A stretch of DNA of 64,000 nt from Lepidonotus clava (taxonomy: Eukaryota > Annelida > Polychaeta > Phyllodocida > Polynoidae): the NCBI GenBank assembly GCA_936440205.1, contig OW387149.1, positions 11,986,114 to 12,050,113 of the forward strand. The letters run 5' to 3'. Below the pieces are notes generated by a model. The model was given only the letters and a program-made list of their open reading frames with translations. It made no database searches and was not told the origin of the DNA. Position numbers and translations under genes: made by a program. Below, in pieces: positions 55,065 to 64,000 of the stretch; the first letter of the stretch is position 1; each line of letters starts with the position of its first letter.

Positions 55065-56130
55065 TATACTTGAGAATTTTTATGACCATTGAGGTATTTT
55101 TGAATTCAAAATAATTCAAAATAAAAGTTTAAAAAATTCTTTTTTTCATTCTTCCACTTATGTCACTTTGAAATCAAGGATAACTAAATAATGTTTTGTA
55201 CCATAAGAAAGCTTAGACACTCAGCCTTAATATGATATATAATATACCTAAATAGAAAAGTTATAACAAAACACACACAACAATTGTAAGATAGATACTG
55301 ATCCCCTTACTCTAACCTTAAGAGGGATAGGCCTATATAATATATATTTAGATTGCTACCCATTACAACTTTAACCGGCATGAGTCAGTGACAGAATACA
55401 CATTGAGACTATCTGAGACTGCATGTGCATGCGCCGTAATGCGGCCGGTAGACACATATTGGCCGGTACGCGAATCCTGCACTAGTCTGTAATCTGTGTT
55501 TTTCATCTTGTAGTTTTCATGTATTTTTTTGGGTTTGTTGTTGATATTGAAGTAACATTGTTAATACTGTATATATTTATGTATTTCTGTGCCTCATGGA
55601 GGTTGTGAATAAAGTTCATTGTCATTGCCTCAACGAAAAAACCAGCAACAGCTGCCGATTTAACTTGTTTCTCTTATATAAATCTAAACTTCCCGCCAAA
55701 TACCAAAGACAGCCACCAAAGGAGCCCGACAAGCAGAGAGGCGTTATAGGCGTTTACACCTACATCAGTGTTTGTGAAAAGTCCATTTTTGCCGGACATG
55801 TCTGACGTTTTGACCATTATGTCCAACACATCTGCCTAAAACGTCGGACATAATATGTCCAGCAAAAATATGAAAATATTGGATAATCATATTCAAATTG
55901 TCCAACAGTTCATAAAGTATGTCCGAGGTAAGCCTCCTGAATGTCGGACATGATGTCCAACGTTTCAAAATACTTTTCAGAAAGACTGCTACATTCCAGG
56001 GTGAATACAGCAGGAGTAAGACGTTCAACAGGTGCCTCCACACGCTAAGCAGCGGCGAGGCCTTTACAGGCGTTTTACCCTAAACGCTGAGCTGAATGTG
56101 TTTACACCTTTCTCTAAACACCGGACCCCC
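55065..56130. other. Non-coding DNA with short repeats
   Basis: Near 55785-55960, six or so copies of GTCGGACATRATGTCC-like words in both orientations. Near 55730-55760 and 56060-56110 there are similar ggcgtttacacct / ggcgttttaccct words in direct order. No gene supported. Confidence 0.4.
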
Positions 56131-56203
56131 TAGAGCCTAGCTCAGTGGAAAGGCATTCAATTCAATATGCAAAGATTGGGGGTTCAAACCCCGCCAGCAC
56201 CGA
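56131..56203 (+). repeat. tRNA-derived SINE head
   Basis: Box A CTAGCTCAGTGG (56137-56148) and box B GGGTTCAAACCCC (56180-56192) at normal spacing. The 5' and 3' ends do not pair well enough for a tRNA gene. The body probably runs on to the C-run near 56425. Confidence 0.6.
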
Positions 56204-59200
56204 AAGGTATGCCAGTCAAAACTAGCCATTTCTGCGGAAAATCATAAAAATTCCCCCAAAATACATTTAAACCCCATTTTCAAGGACGAAATACACCTAT
56301 TAAGTGCTAAATACAATACTAGCAATGGCTTCCTTCCAAAATACAGTAAGAAATCCGTCCTGAAATTTCACAAATTTTTCATTTTGGTTGTCAAAATCTA
56401 TCAGGGTCTCTCTCCCCCCCCCCCCCTATATAAAAACTATTTTCTCCTCGGATCTAGACGAATCTCAAAAATGACCCAAAATATTTCAAAAACCGCGGAA
56501 TTCTGCGGATCCGCGGAATTCTGGCATGCCTGACCAAAAAGACGTTGAAAAGTATTGTATTTCCTATATATGATTGGATAACGGAGAACACACTGCAATG
56601 ACACAAGCCTCAGCGAGCAAATCGAATGGACAGAGACCCAACCAGACCAGTCACCTCTGCTACACCCCTCACAATGCTCTCTCGCCAGGATTCAATGCTA
56701 AAAGAAATGTAGACCCATTCCCTGGCCAGGGTGCTCCCGCGCTCAATCATCAGACAGCCCTAATCCCTATAGGACTCCATGCAACATGGATAGCTAACCT
56801 ATCATAAAGAAAAAAAGGCTGAAGCTGGTTCCCGTGATGCAGTCAATAATATATAGAAACACGCCAGAAAACATCAACCAGCAAACCAAAAAAGTGACAA
56901 AATCGAGAAACATTCACTTATAAGACGCTTACAAGACTTGGTAAAACTGATTAGATTTAAACGATGCGACCAATAATGAAAAAAGCTTCTTGGATCTTCT
57001 GAAACAAAATATCAAAAAACAGGAAGTCAATTATAGGTTTCAATCTCATTTTTGTTTTTATACTTTAGTAGTGGACATGGAGCGGAAGACACAAAAAAGA
57101 TCCATTTAGGCCAAGACAAAGCAGTCCTGGTTCTTTACCCAGCACGTCTTCCTGTTGAAGGCCAGGCAAATGGGGCCTGGTTGTTAAACAAGGGTTCTCA
57201 CTTGTGCTAGAATTGAACACTGACAACAATATAACGAAAACACATTCTGGCTAGTTGACTATTTTCCCGGAGCATCTCTTGAGATCGGAAACCACTGTGT
57301 AGGCTACACCGAGTTAAACAGAAAATGGTTTATCGCATGTTTGCAATCTAAGATACACTGTGCACAGGGCTTGATACTGTGCTATTTTTTGAGCTGGTTA
57401 CAAAAAAGCAATGCATAAAATAGCATATTTGATTTTACTAATATCTGACTTACAAAACTCATTATGGCAGCATACATTATACATAGAGATACTTTCCAAT
57501 CAGGTTAGCCTTCAGTATTTGGCTCCATCAAATACCTGTCATAGACTATGAACCTGAAAAATAATTCAAAAATCAATCTGAAACAAAATTAGGGTCATCA
57601 AAGGTTTACCTATAGGGCAGGTAATGGAACTTTTCAACTGAACTTGTCTTGCCTTGTCCACATGTTTAGCAATACATTTATCAGCGTGTGGGAAATGTGA
57701 AGACCGAATGACAGGATCGGTCATTAACTAAATCCTTGTTTTTTCTCACACAGTGTGAAAAGTGTGCATTGGGTGTCAACACCTTTAACAATCATTCTGC
57801 ACAAACTTTTGCAAAAAAAACAATTCTGCAAAGATGTATAAGAAAAGGTTGGCAGAGGTTTGAAAATGTATTTTGTATATTTTCTCGAAGAATTAACTGT
57901 ATTCATATGTATTGATGTATAAATACACCCTCTCTAATTTGAAATATAAGATTATCAACTTAGAATTTATCATAGTTTCTTTTCAAGAACCACCACCAAG
58001 ATCTCAACTGGGGCCCATCAGTGAGGTGCCTAACACTGCTATTTGAGCATACATCTGGTGTTACCATTATCCTTTCTTCAACTTTCAACTGATGAGATTC
58101 AATTTACATACATGATCATCTCCTAATAGGAACCAATTAATACAATGTACAAAACAAATGACTTCTTTTAATAAGGAAATATCTCAATGACTTAAAATTG
58201 AATGTGTGCTTTAAAAGTGTAAGATATGCAGTTATCAAATAAATTATCACATTAATGAATTTCTTTGGCTGACTTGAGCCACTTACCAGCCTATAGCATT
58301 ATTTCATGATATCTTGAACCAAAGTAACAGAATTCGGACAGCAACTTTTACCTCAGTGCAGCCTAAGAATCAGTATAACATTGATTGCTATAACTCAGAG
58401 ATATGAACTTTGACACTTCCGGTAACTCAGAATACAGCGCAAAAACTCAAGTGTCAAGTCTTGCCTACATCCTTGACAAGTACCTTGATGGCATACAGCA
58501 GGAGCGATACACAGCGAGTCACAGTGAAGCATACATATGCAGCATCTGTACAGCGGAGGGCCCACTGATGTTCAGTATTCACACATCATCAGGCTGCGCC
58601 CCGAAATGTCACACTGACTCAACTCATAAATACATAAAACAATTGATCCCTCAGATCAGTTCATCCCATTTCACCATCCATTAAGCAGTGTCCATTACAC
58701 TTGGCTGTGACTAGAGTATGCCATGTCCGTCTCCAAATCCTTACTGTTTAGTCTCCTTTCTAGTTTAAATGTCAACTGACATTCCAGTTCTATACTCAAT
58801 CACTTAAAGTCTCATGTTTCAACTGATAGGAAAATGAATAGTTAATCAAGGCAATATAATGTCACATGATTGGATATGAAACATGCATGAATTATTTTTG
58901 TGACAGCATGCAGATTTGTAGTGCATAAGTGCCCAGACCTTACTGATTGCCCAACACCAATTTTTAAGAATGAGGGTACTATGTTTGGTCCGAATAAAAC
59001 TGCCTGCTCCTATTTCTGGACCTTATTTTTTCTTCATTGCATTTACATTCATTAGAGGTGGACAGATGATAATTACAGAACACTTGACTGGTGATTATGT
59101 TTACAACCAGCTTAGGCTAACTTCCCCACCATCTTCAAGGAGTAAGATTGGAAAATGGACTATAAGAACATCTTTTTTTAGAGACTGAAAAATGTGTTTA

Positions 59201-61529
59201 GCATTTCTTTCAAGAAACAATATTAGAACAGATTGCAGTTAAGTGAATCAAAGAATACATTCTTTAACAAGTGCCAATTTAGAATAAGATAAATAGGGCA
59301 TCCTTGTTTTTCAGCTGACCTTCAGAATTTATCTCTAAATTATAAAGAATCCAAGTCTCATTGAAATTATTAAAAGTAAAAATATCTAATGTCTCTGCTA
59401 GAGTAGCAGCTTTTGTGACAAAGACCCTGCCTCTGCCCAGTGAGAAAGAAAGATGTATTTATGTAAAAGGGGCATCTTAATTAGAGAAGGGAACTTCTTC
59501 TTTCAATTAGGAAAAAGTCTCCTCTCCAACTCCACATTTCTGAAGACCAAGGACATGTTAATATTGGGAGTTTCAATCACTGTGTAGGCCTACTTAGGCT
59601 TCATCTGAACTGCAGGGCTCAACAATATTGGTTTTAGGATATCTACCTTCAAGGCAGGTGCAACTGGTGATTTATACAATTGGTGATTTATATGCGCAAC
59701 CACAAAAATTTGCTGTCCCGAACATGCACAATTTTACCAAATTATTAAGGACTTTACGTTGGCCGAGGAAAAATTTAAACTGCCTTCTCAGATATCAGAT
59801 ATCCTCTAACATTTTTTCTGTCTTTCCTATTTAATATAACAAACCAACTTTCAGTCTGTAGGCTGTAATACATCTTTAAAATCTTTACCTACTCTCCAGC
59901 TCATGTCATGAGAGCTTGAGAAATCTGATTCTGCATGACTCAATATGTGACAAAAGAACAGAAAATCGAGCTTTAAAAAATAATCCATGAAAAAGGGATC
60001 TAAGGGACTCCATGTTTAAGCACCTTGAGCCCAATTATTACTGCAGACTGCAGTAAATACATTAACATGACAGGGAAAGTTAAATGTATTTTAGTCAAGG
60101 GACGATAAAACCATAAAAAATAGAACAGTTTCTTAAAATTGTGTATCTAAGAAGAACAAAATGTATTTCACATGAAATAGTTGAAAAATAAATCTTATAA
60201 AAAGATAAATGACCACTTATATCAGACCTCCTTTCCCTAATACTTTGGTATACACAGCACATCTTCAGATCTGGTACCGAACAATTCCTTAACAACCCAG
60301 AAAGCCAATGCCGAACTAAAAGACCTCTCAACATGAAGTCAGCACAATTTTGTTTCACCCCTATAAGCTCATACAAAAAGTTTAGTTTCCTCAATGAACT
60401 ACTGCCATCCTCGGTATATATACAGTCTAAGCTTGACAGGTTACATTTTGTGGAATAAAACGCAAGTGGCATTATTTGAGTTGACGACATCGAGTGAAGA
60501 ACAGACACACCTTCATCCATACACCTCTTAAGGCTCTCTCCACCTTAACATCTTCAAACAACACTGACATATTTACTAAAGTAACAAATAGACATTATTT
60601 ATATGGTTCTGTCTGTTCCCTTCAGAAGGAGTTCTCATTGTGTTGGGTGCTTTTGCTGTTGGTTTTGCATGGACTTGGGCAGAGTTGCCAAGTACATTAT
60701 TTCTCTGGTATTCTTCCTTTGCTTCAGATCTAAGTTAACCTCCTCATTCTTTCTGTTGAGTTCCTGGTAAAATATTCCACATACAGATCAGATGCAACTG
60801 TGCTCTGACCTGGCCATAGCAGCATCTCTACGAAGCACCCTCTGCCATGAAAGCCTAGATTTGGTTACAAACATTCTTTCAGAAGGGTTTCATCCTTCAA
60901 TTGTTCGTGTAACATCATATGTACTAGAAATACTACGCATAGACTGAGGCTGAACCGAACCACCCTTCCACTTGGTTGTATGCTGATTTCCTACATGAAT
61001 ATATTCTACATGAGGTTACTCCTCAAATTTGGGGGTCTCCTAAACTTCTCGACCACCAGGGTTATCACAAACACGTCTTCACTGTGTCATGTGACCAGTC
61101 GCATGACTCCACGAGAGGTCACATGACAGGACACATGTCAATATATGGCCTGTTGAGAATGGGAGCAGTCTCCTTAATAGGGCATCCCACAAGTCTGATG
61201 TGTTACTAGCCTGAAAAGAAAAGTAAAGTAACAGAAATAAATAATCTGGATGAATTCAAATGAAAAATTTTAACTAGATGGACTTTATGTATTCAATGCT
61301 GTTGCTACCTTCAAGAACTTTTGACCATGTAGGTATAATAAGGAATATAAATGTACCAAGGTGAGAGAAACAGGAAAGATATGTACAATATACTTCATTC
61401 TTTGATATCTAGTTATCTGTCATCAGAAATTGAGAAAGGTAAGTTATTTTCTTTGGCAAGTCTACACTTGATCAGCAGCCAGCGCATTAAATAAAACAAT
61501 GATATGTCTTACCTATGGTTCCATGAATC
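56204..61529. other. Intergenic DNA and probable 3' UTR of the kinase gene
   Basis: More than 5 kb without a frame that shows conserved motifs or splice-consistent exons. The part next to 61529 should be 3' UTR of the minus-strand kinase gene. I could not pick its poly(A) site. Confidence 0.5.
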
Positions 61530-63431
61530 CTATACCTTGGTTTTGGTTGGGTTGATCATCGATTGTGTTCTGTTGGTTTTGACGTGGGGGTTGGTCCGGA
61601 TGTGTGTCCTCAGGAGCTCATCGACCTCAGGCGCCAGTCGAATCTCGGTTAACGTAAACAGAGATACGGCTATGGAGGAAAGAAAAAGGAACATACACAT
61701 TTTGTGTTTTTTAAGCAAGATTTATTAAATTAGGATTTTATATCTAAAACAGAAATAATCTTAGGCCTATTAAGATTGATAGGAGCAGAGATTCATTGGT
61801 TCATCCTGAATGACAAGTTGTGTGTTGTAGGTTATTCAGTGTGGTGAATTAGTTTAACTTGAAACATGGTTGAAAACATTAATGTTGAATTGAAACATTA
61901 TAGGATAATAGTTACAAAGCTCTTTCAATTACTATAGAATCGCTTAAGGGTTCTGAAAGGAACAAAATTAATAATGTCATTTTACAATTATAACAAAAGG
62001 GTGTTTTCAATTTCTTGGCAAAAGTTGTCAGACAAAACCTAAAGGCCAAGAAAAAAAAAGGTGAACTATTTGAACCCACAAAACAATTCGCAAAATCTGT
62101 TTCCCTACAAATCATTTTTGCCATTGACGTGGGAAGAAAAAAAGTAGAGGTTTACCATCGGGGAGTTCATGAACTTTAGGTGGAAGGTCAGCGAAGTAGT
62201 TGTGTCTCATGGCAACACGGGCAGACGTTCTTTTCCGTGGCTCCAACTGAAAACACAAAATGTGAACGTCAATATAGTATCAAAAACTTGTTTATTCAGA
62301 GAAAAGGTGTGAATTATTTCCCTAAAATGTTTGTGATATGGCACAATAAATAAGGTTCCATGTAGTAATGAAGTACAAGTAAACATTGTGTAGTCTATCT
62401 ATTTCTTTACAAGTCCAAGTAATTCTATTTTTTGTTTTACCAAATCTTTTTCAATGACCCTTTTAACTTCATGAAGACTTAACTATGGTATAAATCACTA
62501 AACGAAATCTGAATCCCAAACGAATATTCAATGAATTCGATTTTTCAGGAAAATGTTTGTCATTACGAAGCACCGTCTTACCCTTGCAGTGTTCTCACAG
62601 AATTAGTCAGAAAATGTTAACTTTCTGAGTACAAAATTTGTAAGTTCAAGTTAAAAATTACACAATAGCTGTTCATTGTAGAAATAAGAGAAAACAACCC
62701 AAAGGAATTGATTTCACTTCATAAAAATATCATTTTTTCCCAAACCATAAATTTAAGTTTAAGATATTTCAAAGGTTATGTAGATTGGTTATGCAAACAG
62801 TAATGTTATTAAGTTATGCAATCTACCTGTAGTAGGGCCTCGGCCAGGTGCTCGGCAAAGGGAATGTGAGCGAGTTTAGGTATGACTGTCGACAGCCGCT
62901 GGGGCGGGTAGTGGCTGAAATGATCTGTAAGGAAAAAGAAAAGATGTGGTCAAATATAATACATTTGTCTTGTGTTCATGGATAACAGGAAACTAAGAAG
63001 CATTGATTGCTTGATACCAAATTCAAAGTGGAAGCATCTAAACCAGCTAAAAGCCCAGGATATGAGAAAGGGAGTGAAAATCTCCTACATCAAAATAACT
63101 GGAAATTTGAGCAAAGACTTCATCATTTTTGGCAGCACGCCCTTTTTGTGTGCTTCTAGGCGAGTGAGCTTCAGAGAATTCTGTTTGCATTGTCAACAGA
63201 TGATCCAAACTTGCATATGGAGTATAGGGAAAAAACATTCAAACTATGCTCATGGCCAACTTTTCCAACCTACCATAATCATAATGGGGGTACTGTGATA
63301 CACCTTCCCATGTTTTTTCTAAGGGCGTTCCCAGGATGCGCCAGATGCGGTCGAGCTGGTCCATGGCATCTTTCATCCCGGGAAAGGTCGCCACACCCGA
63401 CACCATCTCCGTAAAGATACAACCAACCCCC
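61530..63431 (-). CDS. CDK14/15: CDK14/15 (PFTAIRE-family) cyclin-dependent kinase, C-terminal exons (partial)
   Basis: Four minus-strand exons in matching phase: 63273-63431, 62827-62924, 62156-62246 and 61530-61669. They encode the kinase C-lobe: GVGCIFTEMVSGVATFPGMK, DQLDRIWRILGTPLEKTWEG, then PFAEHLAEALLQLEPRKRTS and RHNYFADLPPKVHELPD, then LFTLTEIRLAPEVDELL. FPGMKD and FADLPP resemble human CDK14; LFT..RL.PE..DLL resembles CDK15. It ends NPTKTKV. Such kinases pair with cyclin Y at the membrane and act in Wnt signalling and cell shape. The N-terminal and catalytic exons lie beyond 64000. Confidence 0.85.
62156..62246 (-). CDS. CDK14/15: Kinase exon with RTSARVAMRHNYFADLPP
   Basis: Third of the four exons seen, 91 bases, phase 0 in and 1 out. 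Covers the end of the kinase fold (conserved Arg of the RxSA motif) and the start of the C-terminal extension. Confidence 0.85.
62827..62924 (-). CDS. CDK14/15: Kinase exon with HFSHYPPQRLSTVIPKLAH
   Basis: 98 bases, phase 1 in, 0 out. Covers the CDK insert-to-helix region before LLQ; variable among CDKs and closer in length to CDK15 than to CDK16. Confidence 0.82.
63273..63431 (-). CDS. CDK14/15: Kinase exon with GVGCIF and FPGMKD
   Basis: The acceptor TTTCAG precedes it. The first base completes the Trp of the WGVG motif (subdomain IX). Ends near 63273, uncertain by one base. Confidence 0.85.
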
Positions 63432-64000
63432 CTGAAATGACAAAAACATTATAAGCAAAAGTTACTATACAAACTTAGGAACGTTCTATTGCATTACGAA
63501 TTCTAAATTGCATTTTGCTGATTGCTGATTGCAATTAATTTTATACATTACAGCCAATGGCCAGGAAGTAGCTTATGAATTTGTGAACGTAGAAATACCT
63601 CTCAGATACTGATCAAAAGAAGGTCCAGGATATTTAATCATACCTTCAATTACAATTTTCCAGGGTATACTTTTCAATTTCTAGGTCCATGCAAATTTTG
63701 CATTTCACGGGATTCATAGATAAATGCAGACTTTCCTGGTTGATGCATGTTTTGTTTTTTTTCAATTTTAAGGGAAAACAGCCAAAATGTTTTGCAATTT
63801 CAGAAGGAAACTGAGTATAATTCCATGACTTCAGAAAAAAATCCATGACTTTTCAGTACATTTCATATTCCAAGACTTTTCTCTGATATTTCCCTGACCA
63901 CTTTAATTTTCCAGATTTTTCAGTTTGTGTAAGAACCCATGACAGACATTTCTTATTTCATTAACTTATCAAATATGGCAAAAAAAAAAAAAAGGTCAAA
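63432..64000. other. Intron of the kinase gene at the window edge
   Basis: AT-rich, no exon seen. Ends with an A-run of 14 from about 63979. Confidence 0.45.

Noticed and set aside
58403-58684. 93-residue plus-strand frame
   Set aside because: No motif or neighbouring exon; chance frame in intergenic DNA.
60095-60520. 141-residue minus-strand frame
   Set aside because: No domain, odd composition, and no splice link to the kinase gene; probably 3' UTR or chance.

Overview
The window looks like animal nuclear DNA: AT-rich, spliceosomal introns of 0.2-13 kb with GT-AG ends, secreted C-type-lectin and kringle domains, a PFTAIRE-type cyclin-dependent kinase, and many DNA transposons, MITEs, tRNA-derived SINE heads and one very large LTR element. 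The mix fits an aquatic invertebrate, but nothing fixes the phylum. The genes were read from splice sites and reading phase by eye, without database searches.

Layout. A possible last exon of an unknown upstream gene lies at 322-450 (+). A complete 14-exon host gene (+, 2576-33417) encodes a secreted protein of 836 residues: signal peptide, unrecognised Cys-containing N-terminal part, two C-type lectin-like domains, a linker exon and five kringles. All 13 introns keep phase. Its second intron (13.3 kb) holds an 11.1-kb PIF/Harbinger-type DNA transposon (3465-14611) with two convergent intron-containing genes: a Myb/SANT-like partner with a huge repeat-rich C-terminal part (+), and a five-exon DDE transposase of 353 residues (-) that looks intact. 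MITEs with related ends lie just to its right. The other introns hold further MITEs, SINE heads, a tandem repeat and a large hairpin.

From 34871 to 54592 lies a 19.7-kb envelope-bearing Ty3/Gypsy-type element with 618-bp LTRs that look identical and a short target duplication. It carries gag, pol, an extra ORF, an env-like ORF and a 6-kb 3' region with an antisense ORF. It looks whole and recent. The kringle gene ends 1.45 kb to its left.

From 54593 to about 61.5 kb the DNA is mostly non-coding (inverted repeat, SINE head). The last 2.5 kb holds the four 3'-terminal coding exons of a CDK14/15 (PFTAIRE) kinase on the minus strand, whose earlier exons lie beyond the window.

The host genes give no sign of working together. 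The clearest functional pairing is the transposase with its Myb-like partner.
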